Below, piece after piece: positions 46,597 through 56,196 of a stretch of 64,000 nucleotides of DNA. Within the stretch, counting starts at the first letter, position 1. Each line of letters begins with the position of its first letter. Under the pieces are notes generated by a model. That model searched no databases and was not told the origin of the DNA. It saw nothing but the letters and a program-made list of their open reading frames with translations. Location of the stretch: the NCBI GenBank assembly GCA_029245395.1, contig JAQWPL010000026.1:62001-126000 (forward strand). The letters are read 5' to 3'. Source of the stretch: Gammaproteobacteria bacterium. GTDB taxonomy: Bacteria > Pseudomonadota > Gammaproteobacteria > Pseudomonadales > Pseudohongiellaceae. The translations under genes and the position numbers were made by a program.

Positions 46597-47602
46597 TCTT
46601 GATATGCCAGGGTTCATAGCGAACCCCATAGCGATTGGTGTCTGTGTAGCGTATATCCACGTAACCGAGAGTGATCAGGCGTTGAAATTCCTCGGTATTG
46701 GAAAAATCTATGGTGAAATTGGCTTCTCCCAGACCGATTTTGCCCACATCAAAATCCCCTATGCCGTGAAATGAATATCCAGGTGGAGCCAGCGAGCGGG
46801 AAGCCTTGGACAAATTACCATTGGACTGGCGGGTTTTGGCCAGGAACAGATGCATCTGCTTAACCACATTGCGGATTCCTGAGGTGAGAAGCAAATTTTC
46901 ACCGACATCACCACGAATCAGATTATATTGATCCAGTGATTCGCCCTTGAGCAGGTAATGCCCACTGCCATCGATTTTTTCTACTTCAGACTGTGTAATC
47001 CGACTGGACAACTCTGGATTAACTTTGTCACCAAAGAAACCGTATTGCGTGGCATCGTTAAAAAATATTTCTTCCAGGAAAGCCAGTTCGGCTGGATCAA
47101 AAAGGCCTATTTCCTCATAGTTGCGAGCAAAATAAAGCATTTCATCGAACCCGATAAGATTGAAATTGCCATGACCAATAAAGCGCTGGACACGTTCAAG
47201 GCGTTCAATGGTGGGTTGCAGCAGAAGCTGGTTGATTTCGCTCAGGTAGATGTCGCCCGCGAAGTCGCCATCAAAGTTACGAATTTTTTCCAGGTAATTA
47301 GTTACCTGATCATCTTCCAACTGTTCAAGTTCTTCAGGCAGGATTTGCCGTTCTGAATGTTTGAAGCCTTCCTGCAAGTCATTTTCCGGAGCCACTGCCA
47401 AATCGCGTTCAGTTCCTGTTGGCATGGTTTCCATCACCAGTTCATCGGCAGCGGTGGAATCGGGAATACGTTGATTGAAGGGATCGAGCTGGGGCAGTTC
47501 GAAGGAAAGCCGGTTGTTTTTGTATTGATTAAATAAACGGGTGCTCAGGAAGGTAATACCTCCTCCCGCAACTAACGTAGCTAAAAAATCTCGCTTATTC
47601 AT
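46589..47602 (-). CDS. VanY/M15-family peptidase, exported
   Basis: 337 residues. The N-terminus MNKRDFLATLVAGGGITFLS resembles a Tat-like or uncleaved signal with KR in place of RR. After a variable linker of about 150 residues, the C-terminal part shows the D-Ala-D-Ala carboxypeptidase pattern: SLAPPGYSFHGIGDFDVG (zinc ligands His and Asp) and RYEPWHIKII (Glu base and His ligand). Predicted periplasmic peptidoglycan peptidase. Between them LGEANFTIDF is less typical, so substrate specificity is uncertain. tatD starts upstream on the same strand. Confidence 0.8.
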   Translation of the reverse strand: MNKRDFLATLVAGGGITFLSTRLFNQYKNNRLSFELPQLDPFNQRIPDSTAADELVMETMPTGTERDLAVAPENDLQEGFKHSERQILPEELEQLEDDQVTNYLEKIRNFDGDFAGDIYLSEINQLLLQPTIERLERVQRFIGHGNFNLIGFDEMLYFARNYEEIGLFDPAELAFLEEIFFNDATQYGFFGDKVNPELSSRITQSEVEKIDGSGHYLLKGESLDQYNLIRGDVGENLLLTSGIRNVVKQMHLFLAKTRQSNGNLSKASRSLAPPGYSFHGIGDFDVGKIGLGEANFTIDFSNTEEFQRLITLGYVDIRYTDTNRYGVRYEPWHIKII

Positions 47603-47624
47603 ATTCGCCGCAATACACCAGAGT

Positions 47625-48425
47625 TTATAGTTTGAAAAAAACCCTGGCGTTTAATGTTGTCTGTTCTGCAATGGATTTCTGGTCTTTTCCGAGACAATTT
47701 GCAATGGTTTCTAGCACATACACCAGATTGGCTGGAGTATTACGCCGGGAAGACGGTTTTGGTTTGATCGTCCTCGGTAGCAGGTATGGGGCATCGGTTT
47801 CCAGCATTAACCGGTTATCTGGCACCAGGCTGACACAGTCATGCAGATGCTGACCTCGGCGCTCATCGCAGATCCAGCCGGTAATACCTATGTGCATGTC
47901 CAACTCAAGATAATCTCTGAGTTCCTGTTTCGTTCCGGTGAAACAGTGCACTACGCCACAGGGAAGGGCATTACGGTATTCACGCAGGATAGTCATAAAG
48001 TCTTCATGGGCATCACGCTGGTGAAGAAATACCGGCATGTGTAGTTCGGCGGCCAGTTGCAGTTGGCTGGCAAAAGCTTCCCGCTGGCGCTCTCTTGGTG
48101 AAAAATCCCGAAAATAGTCCAGACCAGTTTCACCCAGGGCTTTCACTGTTTCGCCTTTAACCAGATGCGTAAGCTGGTTCAGTGCATCTGCGTCACAATG
48201 CACGGCCTCGTGAGGATGAATTCCAGCGGTAGACGATAAAAACTCTGGATACTGTTGCGCCAATTTGGCAGCGTCCTGACTACCATTCACAGAGGTACCC
48301 GTAACCATGATGTGTTCAATACCAGATTCTCGAGCCTGTTCAAGAATCTGATCCAGGTCGTCGGTGAAACTGTCATGGGCGAGGTTGGCACCGATGTCGA
48401 TTAACGGATAGTTTGTAGAACTCAT
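47625..48425 (-). CDS. tatD: TatD-type metal-dependent deoxyribonuclease
   Basis: 267 residues from ATG 48425 (an in-frame start at 48482 adds a non-conserved leader). PLIDIGANLAHDSFTDDLDQ matches the TatD subtype start (DIGVNLT in E. coli) rather than the HCHLD of YcfH. Also seen: STAGIHPHEAVH, KALGETGLDYFRDFSPRERQ, PVFLHQRDAHEDF, GVVHCFTGTKQEL, LMLETDAPYLLPR. These give the TIM-barrel metal ligands. In E. coli TatD is a cytosolic 3'-5' exonuclease. Confidence 0.95.
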   Translation of the reverse strand: MSSTNYPLIDIGANLAHDSFTDDLDQILEQARESGIEHIMVTGTSVNGSQDAAKLAQQYPEFLSSTAGIHPHEAVHCDADALNQLTHLVKGETVKALGETGLDYFRDFSPRERQREAFASQLQLAAELHMPVFLHQRDAHEDFMTILREYRNALPCGVVHCFTGTKQELRDYLELDMHIGITGWICDERRGQHLHDCVSLVPDNRLMLETDAPYLLPRTIKPKPSSRRNTPANLVYVLETIANCLGKDQKSIAEQTTLNARVFFKL

Positions 48426-48465
48426 TTTAAAATTGTAGAACAAGTTAATAAACCAGCGCATGGTA

Positions 48466-48500
48466 CAAGTCGCAAGCTGCAAGCCGCAAGTCTCAAGCAG
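48466..48500. repeat. CAAG-rich short tandem repeat upstream of ilvE
   Basis: Five copies of a 7-nt-spaced CAAG pattern (CAAGTCG, CAAGCTG, CAAGCCG, CAAGTCT, CAAGCAG). The complementary GGCTTGAGTCTTGAGG occurs about 100 nt further on, so the region can form a long imperfect hairpin. See the matching repeat after ilvE. Confidence 0.6.
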
Positions 48501-48616
48501 TAAGGTTCAGCCTCCTGACGGCTTTGCTAATTCAACCTGTATTTGAAAATACTAACATTTGGCAATTCCTGTGAAATAGATTCCGGCTTGAGTCTTGAGG
48601 CCTGGGACTAAAAAAC

Positions 48617-48647
48617 TTGAGAGAAAACTGGGATTGCCCGCTATAAT
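48617..48647 (+). promoter_or_regulatory. Sigma70-like promoter of ilvE
   Basis: TTGAGA (48617-48622) and TATAAT (48642-48647) separated by 19 nt, with a GC-rich discriminator following, about 39 nt upstream of ATG 48686. Confidence 0.6.
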
Positions 48648-48685
48648 AGCGCCCCTTTGAAACAGACGGCCTTAGAATACAGGTT

Positions 48686-49723
48686 ATGAACGCCCAAGAA
48701 AAAAAGTCCATCGACTGGAAGAGCCTCGGTTTTGATTACACAAAGACCGATTTCAGATTTACGGCAAAATACAGCAAAGGACAGTGGTCAGAAGGTGAAT
48801 TGATTACCGATGAGGTGATGCATATTCACGAAGGCTCACCGGCCCTGCATTATGCCCAGCAATGTTTTGAGGGCATGAAGGCCCAAACTGCAGCCGATGA
48901 GCGTATTTTGTTGTTTCGCCCTGAAATGAATTGCGAGCGCATGCGCAATACGGCGGATCGATTGTCCATGCCTGAGGTTCCGGAAGACTTGTTCCTGCGC
49001 GGTGTTACTGAAGCCGTCAGAGCAAATACTGCCTGGGTACCTCCCTATGGCAGCGGGGCTTCACTGTATGTGCGTCCGCTTTTGATTGGTATTGGGGAGA
49101 ATATGGGATTGCGGCCAGCCCCTGAATACGAATTTCGGGTGATGGTGTCGCCCGTGGGTCCGTACTATAAAAGTCGCGGGCTTTCAGTCATCTCTCTGGC
49201 TGTCTCAGATTTTGACCGTGCAGCTCCTCACGGCACAGGGGATGTTAAAGCCGGCGCCAATTACCCTGGAGGCTTATACGCCACCCGTAAAGCTCAGGAG
49301 CTGGGTGCCAACGAGGCACTTTACCTGGACGCTGCACAAAGACGTTATATAGAAGAAGCAGGATCAGCCAATATCGTGATCTCCACCACGTCTAACACCC
49401 TGATCACGCCCAAGTCAGCCGCCATACTGCCCAGTATCACCCGACGTTCTATTATGGATATCGCCAGAGTGGATCTGGGCATGGAAGCAGAAGAGCGCGC
49501 CATTGACCTGCGCGAAGAACTCGACACTTTTGTAGAAGTCGCTGCCTGCGGTACGGCGGCGGTACTGTCGCCGGTTGGAAAAATCTGGTTCGATGACACC
49601 TGGCATAGTTTTTATGGCAACGGTGAAGAAGTCGGCCCTGTTATGCAGCAATTGTATGATGGCCTGTGCCAGATTCAGAACGGTGAACGTGAAGACAGTT
49701 TTGGCTGGACGGTTGAAGTATAA
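48686..49723 (+). CDS. ilvE: Branched-chain-amino-acid aminotransferase
   Basis: PLP class IV transaminase for the last step of leucine, isoleucine and valine synthesis. The PLP lysine is in GTGDVKAGANYPGG near residue 188; ALHYAQQCFEGMKA and EEAGSANIVIS are also typical. 345 residues: the group-II type related to eukaryotic BCAT rather than the shorter E. coli IlvE. It is monocistronic and flanked by CAAG-rich repeats. Confidence 0.95.
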   Translation: MNAQEKKSIDWKSLGFDYTKTDFRFTAKYSKGQWSEGELITDEVMHIHEGSPALHYAQQCFEGMKAQTAADERILLFRPEMNCERMRNTADRLSMPEVPEDLFLRGVTEAVRANTAWVPPYGSGASLYVRPLLIGIGENMGLRPAPEYEFRVMVSPVGPYYKSRGLSVISLAVSDFDRAAPHGTGDVKAGANYPGGLYATRKAQELGANEALYLDAAQRRYIEEAGSANIVISTTSNTLITPKSAAILPSITRRSIMDIARVDLGMEAEERAIDLREELDTFVEVAACGTAAVLSPVGKIWFDDTWHSFYGNGEEVGPVMQQLYDGLCQIQNGEREDSFGWTVEV

Positions 49724-49730
49724 ATAGCCT

Positions 49731-49865
49731 CAAGCAACAAGCCTAAAGCTACATTCGATCTACTTGCTCCTTGTAGTTCAGGGTGTAGAATCACTTCAAA
49801 AAATCTTCCGCAATTTTAAAAAAATTACTCGCAGCACTTCTTTGCGACTTGTGGCTTGTTGCTTG
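49731..49865. repeat. Inverted repeat pair downstream of ilvE
   Basis: CAAGCAACAAGCC (49731-49743) and GGCTTGTTGCTTG (49853-49865) are exact 13-bp inverted repeats about 110 nt apart. Further imperfect copies of the CAAG unit lie next to them (GCGACTTGT 49844-49852). The enclosed sequence has no ORF. The remaining intergenic stretch up to topA (49866-50144) is A+T-rich with no gene and no clear promoter. Confidence 0.55.
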
Positions 49866-50144
49866 TGACTTTTTAATTTCTCTTTACTTTTTTCCAGAAC
49901 CAGTGTTTTAATGCCCGCCTTTTTCAGGGCTCAGCTGTATGTTGTTCCCGGGGATGGATGGATTTAACCAAAAACCCCTGTATTTAAAGCATATTTCTCT
50001 CTGAAGTTGCGCAACAATTGGCAAAACAGGAAATAATATCAATCGTGGTCTTGACCATGTAGGGTGTTGTCATTAATCATGGCGCCTGTTTTTGGGACGA
50101 TAAAATAGTTTTTATTTGTAACACATACTGAAGTATAGGCAATT

Positions 50145-52796
50145 ATGGGCAAGTCACTGGTTATTGTTGAGTCACCTGCAAAGGCGAAGACCATCAATAA
50201 ATACCTTGGAAATGATTTCGTTGTGAAGTCATCCGTTGGTCATATTCGCGACTTGCCTACTAGTGGCTCCAACGGCAAGGTGGACACAAAAGCCCGTGCC
50301 AAAGCTGCCGCAGAAACCCGGAAAATGGCACCGGAGAAAAAGGCCATCCATAAGGCCAAAAAAGCAAAACAGCAACTCATTGCCCGTATGGGCATCGACC
50401 CGGAACACAACTGGGCAGCCAACTATAAAATTCTCCCCGGCAAGGAAAAGGTCGTAAACGACCTGAAAAACTTTGCTAAAGATGCCGATACTATCTATCT
50501 GGCGACTGACCTTGACCGTGAAGGAGAGGCCATTGCCTGGCACTTGAAAGAAGCCATCGGCGGCGATGATGACCACTACAAGCGTGTGGTGTTTAACGAA
50601 ATTACCAAGAAAGCCATCCAGGAAGCCTTTTCCAAACCTGGCGAAGTGGACATGAAGCATGTGCAGGCTCAACAGGCCAGACGCTTCCTCGACAGAGTGG
50701 TCGGTTTCATGGTCTCGCCTTTGTTATGGGCCAAAGTAGCCAGAGGCTTATCCGCCGGTCGTGTGCAATCAGTAGCAGTGCGCTTGCTGGTGGAAAGGGA
50801 ACGTGAAATTCACGCTTTTATACCAGAAGAATATTGGGAGCTGTTTGCCAACCTGCTGACTTCTGACATGGGTAGCGATGCAGAGCCACTGCGGTTCCAG
50901 GTGGCAAAAGCGCCGGATGGCGATTTCAAACCTGTTAACGAGGAAGAAACAAACGCCGCCATGGCGGCGTTGAAACCTGCTGCCTATGTCGTTTCCGATC
51001 GGGAAGACAAGCCCACTTCATCCAAGCCTCGTGCCCCTTTTATTACCTCAACTTTACAGCAAGCCGCATCCACCAGACTTGGTTACAGTGTCAAAAAGAC
51101 CATGACCATGGCCCAGCGCTTGTATGAAGCGGGTTTCATTACCTATATGCGTACTGACTCCAACGCCTTGAGCAATGATGCCATTGCTATGGCCAGGGAC
51201 TACATCAAAGACCAGTTTGGCGACAAGTACTTGCCAGATAATGCCATTGTATACACCAGCCGTGAAGGCGCCCAGGAAGCCCATGAGGCGATTCGCCCTT
51301 CGGATGTGAAAGTGGTGGAAAACTCATCAAGCCTCGATAAGCTAGACCGTGATGCAGTGCGTCTGTACAACCTAATCTGGCAGCAGTTCCTGGCTTGTCA
51401 GATGACGCCCGCCCAGTATAAAAGCAGCACAGTAAAAGTAACTGCCGCGGACTATCAGTTGCGCATCAAGGGCCGCATTATGCAATTTGATGGTTATACC
51501 CGTGTACTACCAGTGAGCAAAGACGGGGATGTGCTGTTACCGGATATGCAGATAGGCGACACAATGAGCCTCAAGCAACTGGAACCCATACAGCATTTCA
51601 CCAAACCAGCACCGCGCTACACCGAAGCCAGCTTGGTAAAGGAAATGGAAAAACGCAGCATTGGTCGTCCCTCAACTTATGCCTCGATTATTTCAACCAT
51701 TCAAGACCGCGGTTATGTGAAGCTGGAAAATCGCCGCTTTTATGCGCAGAAAATGGGCGATATTGTCACTGAGCGGTTGGTTGAAAACTTCTCGGACCTG
51801 CTCGATTACGAATTTACCGCCCGCATGGAAGACAACCTGGATGATATTGCCCAGGGTAAAAAGCAATGGATGGATGTGCTCGATGATTTTTATGCCGAAT
51901 TCACGACTCAGTTGGAGCAGGCAAAATCGGAAGAGGGCGGCATGCGGGAAAACAATCCCACCGAAACTGATATCAAGTGCCCAACCTGCAGTCGTAATAT
52001 GCAAATCCGGACAGGCAGCACCGGGGTCTTCCTTGGTTGCTCAGGATATAACTTGCCGCCAAAAGAGCGTTGCAAAACAACGCTAAATCTTACCTCTGGC
52101 GATGAAGCTATTAGCGTGGATGCTGATGAAGACGCGGAATCTCGACAGCTGCTGGAACGACACCGCTGCAAGATTTGCGATACCTCCATGGATTCTTACC
52201 TCATCGATGAAGAACGCAAACTGCATGTATGTGGCAATAATCCGGGTTGCTCAGGGTTTGAAGTAGAAACCGGCAAGTTTAAATTGAAAGGCTACGATGG
52301 CCCAAGCCTGGAGTGCGACAAGTGCGGTGCGCAGATGCAGCTTAAGAATGGCCGCTTCGGCAAGTATTTCGGTTGTATGTCAGAGGATTGCAAGAATACC
52401 CGCAAGCTGTTGCGTAGTGGTGAAGCCGCACCACCAAAAATGGACCCCGTGCCGATGCCGGAACTGGAATGTCAAAAGGTCGAAGACACTTATATTCTCA
52501 GAGATGGAGCAGCAGGGTTGTTTCTCGCAGCAAGCCAGTTTCCCAAGAACCGGGAAACTCGTGCACCACTCGTTGAAGAGCTATTGCCCCATAAGGATGA
52601 AATAGACCCCAAGTATGCCTTTCTGATGAAAGCGCCTGTAGTAGACCCGGATGGTAACAAGACAGTGGTCAAGTTCAGCCGCAAGCTTAAAGAACAATTT
52701 GTGCAAAGCGAAATCGACAAGAAACCCACTGGCTGGAAAGTGGTTTACAGAAATGGTAGCTGGGTGGAAGAAACCGCTGGTAGCAGCGCCCGCTAG
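50145..52796 (+). CDS. topA: DNA topoisomerase I
   Basis: Type IA topoisomerase relaxing negative supercoils. TOPRIM start [19 protein letters not shown], metal motif [17 protein letters not shown], active-site Tyr in [14 protein letters not shown] near residue 333, and [11 protein letters not shown]. Zinc-ribbon repeats in the C-terminal third: [20 protein letters not shown] with CGNNPGC, and [10 protein letters not shown] with CMSEDC. 883 residues, normal. It stands alone behind a 420-nt intergenic region. Confidence 0.98.
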   Translation: MGKSLVIVESPAKAKTINKYLGNDFVVKSSVGHIRDLPTSGSNGKVDTKARAKAAAETRKMAPEKKAIHKAKKAKQQLIARMGIDPEHNWAANYKILPGKEKVVNDLKNFAKDADTIYLATDLDREGEAIAWHLKEAIGGDDDHYKRVVFNEITKKAIQEAFSKPGEVDMKHVQAQQARRFLDRVVGFMVSPLLWAKVARGLSAGRVQSVAVRLLVEREREIHAFIPEEYWELFANLLTSDMGSDAEPLRFQVAKAPDGDFKPVNEEETNAAMAALKPAAYVVSDREDKPTSSKPRAPFITSTLQQAASTRLGYSVKKTMTMAQRLYEAGFITYMRTDSNALSNDAIAMARDYIKDQFGDKYLPDNAIVYTSREGAQEAHEAIRPSDVKVVENSSSLDKLDRDAVRLYNLIWQQFLACQMTPAQYKSSTVKVTAADYQLRIKGRIMQFDGYTRVLPVSKDGDVLLPDMQIGDTMSLKQLEPIQHFTKPAPRYTEASLVKEMEKRSIGRPSTYASIISTIQDRGYVKLENRRFYAQKMGDIVTERLVENFSDLLDYEFTARMEDNLDDIAQGKKQWMDVLDDFYAEFTTQLEQAKSEEGGMRENNPTETDIKCPTCSRNMQIRTGSTGVFLGCSGYNLPPKERCKTTLNLTSGDEAISVDADEDAESRQLLERHRCKICDTSMDSYLIDEERKLHVCGNNPGCSGFEVETGKFKLKGYDGPSLECDKCGAQMQLKNGRFGKYFGCMSEDCKNTRKLLRSGEAAPPKMDPVPMPELECQKVEDTYILRDGAAGLFLAASQFPKNRETRAPLVEELLPHKDEIDPKYAFLMKAPVVDPDGNKTVVKFSRKLKEQFVQSEIDKKPTGWKVVYRNGSWVEETAGSSAR

Positions 52797-52868
52797 CTAA
52801 TTCAAGCCAACTATTAGTCAACTAGTTAGTTAACTATTGGCCGCTTATTATTAGAAGAACAGGAATCG

Positions 52869-53951
52869 ATGATGGCATCACTGCTCTCCTGGATAAATGA
52901 TAACAACTGGATAGTTCATATCTTTGGCATCGTGCTGGCCACAGTGCTGACAAATTTCATATTGCGCCGCGTGCTCAATCGGCTTCAGCAAAAAACCACC
53001 AATACATCGAATCTCTGGGATGACGCCGTTATTGAAGCAGGCCGCAAACCACTGCTGCTGTTTGTTTGGGTAGTCGGCGTCTCTTTGGCCGCTGAAGTTA
53101 TCGAGCTTAGTACAGACACACCAAACGACATATTCCAATACACAGGACTGGCGCGTCAGATAGCCATTATCGTCTTGCTGATGATGTTCCTGGTCAAACT
53201 CATCAGCAAAATCGAACAGAATATAATCAAGAACAAAGCACTGAAGGATGTGGATGCTGATGAAGTTACCGTCAGAGTGCTTGGCAGGTTGCTGCGCATA
53301 TCGGTGCTTATTACCGGCACCCTGGTTGTCCTGCAGACACTGGGCATCAGTATCAGTGGTGTGCTGGCCTTTGGTGGTATTGGCGGTGTTGCAGTAGGTT
53401 TCGCCGCAAAAGACCTGCTGGCGAATTTCTTCGGCGGGTTAATGATCTACCTGGACAGGCCTTTCTCCATCGGAGACTGGGTTAGCTCACCGGACAGAAA
53501 TATTGAAGGTACAGTAGAAGACATCGGTTGGCGCCTGACCAAGATCCGTACCTTTGATAAACGCCCGCTGTATATCCCTAATTCCATGTTCAACACCATC
53601 ATCGTAGAAAACCCCTCCCGGATGAGCAATCGCCGTATCTATGAAACCATTGGTTTGCGTTATTGTGACTCAGCAAAAATGGGCGATATTGTTGATGCTG
53701 TGAAAACGATGCTCCTGAACCACGAAGAAATTGATTCCACTCAGACTCTGATCGTTAATTTCGATGCCATGGCGGCATCGAGCCTGGACTTCTTTGTTTA
53801 TACTTTTACCAAAACCACCGAATGGGTACGCTTCCATGAAATCAAGCAGGATGTACTGCTTAAAATCATCGCCATCATTCATGATCACGACGCTGATATT
53901 GCCTTCCCAACGCGGACTCTGGATGGTCTGGACTCATTGCAGCAGCAATAA
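52869..53951 (+). CDS. MscS-family mechanosensitive ion channel
   Basis: 360 residues. Four hydrophobic segments occur before residue 190; the pore-lining helix and start of the beta domain read GGIGGVAVGFAAKDLLANFF and GGLMIYLDRPFSIGDWV, the family signature. The C-terminal vestibule contains KIRTFDKRPLYIPNSMFNT. ATG 52869 is followed directly by a second ATG. Opens under membrane tension to release solutes. Confidence 0.95.
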   Translation: MMASLLSWINDNNWIVHIFGIVLATVLTNFILRRVLNRLQQKTTNTSNLWDDAVIEAGRKPLLLFVWVVGVSLAAEVIELSTDTPNDIFQYTGLARQIAIIVLLMMFLVKLISKIEQNIIKNKALKDVDADEVTVRVLGRLLRISVLITGTLVVLQTLGISISGVLAFGGIGGVAVGFAAKDLLANFFGGLMIYLDRPFSIGDWVSSPDRNIEGTVEDIGWRLTKIRTFDKRPLYIPNSMFNTIIVENPSRMSNRRIYETIGLRYCDSAKMGDIVDAVKTMLLNHEEIDSTQTLIVNFDAMAASSLDFFVYTFTKTTEWVRFHEIKQDVLLKIIAIIHDHDADIAFPTRTLDGLDSLQQQ

Positions 53952-54012
53952 TTACAATTTTCATAACATTGAAAAAGGTGATTAATGGTGGCGCAAACAA
54001 TTCCCTTAATAT

Positions 54013-54075
54013 CGCCCTAAGGACCGGGACTTCACCAGCTTCGCTTGAACCACCCCATTAAAAAAGGCGTTAGGC
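54013..54075 (+). other. attC-like hairpin upstream of the ACR3 gene
   Basis: The segment ends in GGCGTTAGGC (54066-54075), identical to the right end of many integron attC sites (core GTTRRRY). Its left end GCCCTAAGGACC is imperfectly complementary, and the inside can fold (GGG/CCC, TTCA/TGAA, AGC-TTC-GCT). The gene begins soon after, as in cassettes. The left core departs from RYYYAAC, and no integrase is in the window. Confidence 0.35.
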
Positions 54076-54111
54076 TTGTTAGAAATTAATTCGGAGGAAG
54101 AGTTGACTGGT

Positions 54112-55176
54112 ATGTCTGAAAAGAAGTTATCAGTTTTCGAGCGTTACTTAACTATATGGGTAATGCTTTGCATTGCAGGTGGGATTTTCTTAGGAAAAAT
54201 AGCACCAAATGTTGCCACTATCCTGAATAATTTTTCTATTTATCAGGTGTCAATTCCCATTGCCGTATGCTTATTCTTCATGATGTATCCCGTTATGGTG
54301 AAAATAGATTTCGCACACGTCCTTAATTCAGCAAAGACACCAAAACCAGTTTTGTTGACGCTATTCATAAACTGGGCGATTAAACCATTTAGCATGTTTG
54401 CCATATCATATTTATTCTTAGGGTATTTATTCCGAGACTTTTTACCTGGCACAGAAATACTCGCAAATGGAGAGGAAGTGGAGTTATGGAGAAGCTACAT
54501 TGCCGGCACCATTTTACTTGGCATTGCTCCATGTACAGCTATGGTCTTAATGTGGGGGCATTTATCCGGAGGAAATGACGGGTTAGCCCTGGTTATGGTG
54601 GCGATCAATTCAATCATGATGCTTTTCCTTTATGGGCCGTTGGGCGGTTTACTATTAAACGTAAATTCTATGCCTGTGCCTTGGGAGACCATGGTCCTTT
54701 CAGTCTCTATTTATGTCGCTTTACCAATAGTAGCCGGGTATTTTTCGAGTAAACTAATTATCAAACATAAGGGGATAGTTTGTTTTAATCAAAGGTTCCT
54801 GCATTGGCTAACACCCGTCAGTATCACGGCGTTATTAATTACCCTGGTTCTTCTGTTTTCGTTTAAAGGCGAAGTTATTGTTTCAAACCCCTTAACCATT
54901 CTATGGATAGCTATTCCATTATTAATACAAACAGTATTTATCTTTTCACTAGGGTATTTTGTATTTTCCAGGTGGTTTAAGCTTTCTTATCAAGATGCTG
55001 CACCGGCATCACTAATTGGCGCTTCCAATCATTTTGAGGTAGCAATTGCTACAGCCGTCTTACTGTTTGGTTTATCCTCGGGCGCTGCACTAGCAACCGT
55101 TGTAGGCGTTTTGATTGAAGTGCCTCTAATGTTAATGTTGGTTACTTTGTGCAAAAAAAACATCGTATATGTTTGA
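54112..55176 (+). CDS. arsB: ACR3-family arsenite (or related) efflux permease
   Basis: About 354 residues with ten predicted membrane helices. ACR3 signatures are present: the conserved Cys in [19 protein letters not shown] and the motif [23 protein letters not shown] 54112 gives [19 protein letters not shown]; in-frame TTG starts lie at 54076 and 54103. No arsR, arsC or arsH is nearby, which is unusual for an arsenic gene, so the substrate is inferred only from family. Codon use is visibly more A+T-rich than in topA and mscS. Confidence 0.88.
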   Translation: MSEKKLSVFERYLTIWVMLCIAGGIFLGKIAPNVATILNNFSIYQVSIPIAVCLFFMMYPVMVKIDFAHVLNSAKTPKPVLLTLFINWAIKPFSMFAISYLFLGYLFRDFLPGTEILANGEEVELWRSYIAGTILLGIAPCTAMVLMWGHLSGGNDGLALVMVAINSIMMLFLYGPLGGLLLNVNSMPVPWETMVLSVSIYVALPIVAGYFSSKLIIKHKGIVCFNQRFLHWLTPVSITALLITLVLLFSFKGEVIVSNPLTILWIAIPLLIQTVFIFSLGYFVFSRWFKLSYQDAAPASLIGASNHFEVAIATAVLLFGLSSGAALATVVGVLIEVPLMLMLVTLCKKNIVYV

Positions 55177-55271
55177 AAGTCAGCAACCAAAACAAGCCTG
55201 ACAATTTACGTCAAGGGACATTCCCCTGAGCCTGATCGTTAAGTATCCAAGTCTAGTCGAGATAATTTGTC

Positions 55272-55658
55272 GTGAAAGAATGTAATCAATGTGGCAAGTG
55301 TTGCAAGAATTATAGTCATGGTGGGTTATCGGCCTTGAAAAGTGAAATAGACTATTGGGAAACGTTCAGACCAGATATATTTAAATACGTTAGTAATGGA
55401 AATATCTGGATGAATCCTGGCACAGGTAAGCTAATGGAGCAGTGCCCCTGGTTACGGCATTTGCCGAATGAGAACAAGTACATCTGTGATATTTATGACG
55501 ACCGACCAGACGATTGCAAACATTACCCGGTTACCATAAATCAGATGGTTAAAGACGAGTGTGAAATGCTTGAAGTTAAAGATTTGTCTAACCCCAAGCA
55601 GGCACAAAAATCTCTTGATAGACTCATGGCTGGAAGTAGACCCTCAGTCGATAATTGA
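55272..55658 (+). CDS. YkgJ-family cysteine-cluster protein
   Basis: 128 residues starting at GTG 55272. The N-terminal CNQCGKCCKNY and later CPWL, YICDIYDDRPDDCKHYPVT form the Cys-cluster pattern of the family, which is predicted to bind zinc or an Fe-S cluster. Function unknown. A+T-rich, and not in an obvious operon. Confidence 0.85.
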   Translation: MKECNQCGKCCKNYSHGGLSALKSEIDYWETFRPDIFKYVSNGNIWMNPGTGKLMEQCPWLRHLPNENKYICDIYDDRPDDCKHYPVTINQMVKDECEMLEVKDLSNPKQAQKSLDRLMAGSRPSVDN

Positions 55659-55695
55659 CAAAATCAACCTAACTAAATGCAAGAGTATAAAAACA

Positions 55696-56076
55696 ATGCA
55701 CGACCTGGAGTTAAATAAGAAAAACGCCATTGCATTTTATCGCACAGCTTACTTGGGAGACCCCTCTAAAGCAGTTAAAGAATTTGTAGGAGCAGAATAC
55801 ATACAGCACAATCCACTAGTTGCTGACGGGAAACAGGCATTCATCGACTACTTCGAAGAAATGAGTCGTGACTACCCTACCAAGAGTATCGAGTTTGTTA
55901 GAGCGGTAGCAGAAGGTGATTTGGTGGCTCTTCATACTTGCCAAACATGGCCAGACAATAAGCAATACGTAACAATGGATTTTTTTCGCTTTGATAATAA
56001 TGGGAAAATCATTGAGCATTGGGATTCAATGCAGGAGATACCGAGTGAAACAAAAAATGGCAACCCTATGTATTAA
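55696..56076 (+). CDS. SnoaL-like (nuclear transport factor 2 fold) protein
   Basis: 126 residues from ATG 55696 (the frame is open from 55561 inside the preceding gene, not used). Patterns AIAFYRTAYLGDPSKAVKEF, YIQHNPLVADGKQAFIDYFE, EGDLVALHTCQTWPD and FFRFDNNGKIIEHWDSMQEI are typical of SnoaL-like polyketide-cyclase-fold proteins; no catalytic assignment possible. A remnant of a second, related gene lies at 56887-57091. Confidence 0.85.
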   Translation: MHDLELNKKNAIAFYRTAYLGDPSKAVKEFVGAEYIQHNPLVADGKQAFIDYFEEMSRDYPTKSIEFVRAVAEGDLVALHTCQTWPDNKQYVTMDFFRFDNNGKIIEHWDSMQEIPSETKNGNPMY

Positions 56077-56098
56077 AAGAACACATAACAAGTCACAG

Positions 56099-56157
56099 CA
56101 GTTGACGCATTAGCACGTTGCGCCAATTCGCTCTATTCTGTATTACTGAGTCAACTG
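56099..56157. other. Inverted repeat/attC-like region between the SnoaL and VIT genes
   Basis: CAGTTGAC (56099-56106) and GTCAACTG (56150-56157) are perfect complements 43 nt apart. The left flank ACATAACAAGTCA resembles the left part of attC sites, but the right core (GAGCGTAAGC) does not match GTTRRRY. Possibly a decayed recombination site, or simply a hairpin. Confidence 0.3.
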
Positions 56158-56196
56158 AGCGTAAGCGAAATATAGGAAAAACCACCGAGGTAAAGT

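Noticed and set aside
55178-55271. A third attC-like site between the ACR3 and YkgJ-like genes (GCCTGAC ... GTTAAGT)
   Set aside because: The left core has GAC instead of AAC and the pairing is short; too weak to call separately.
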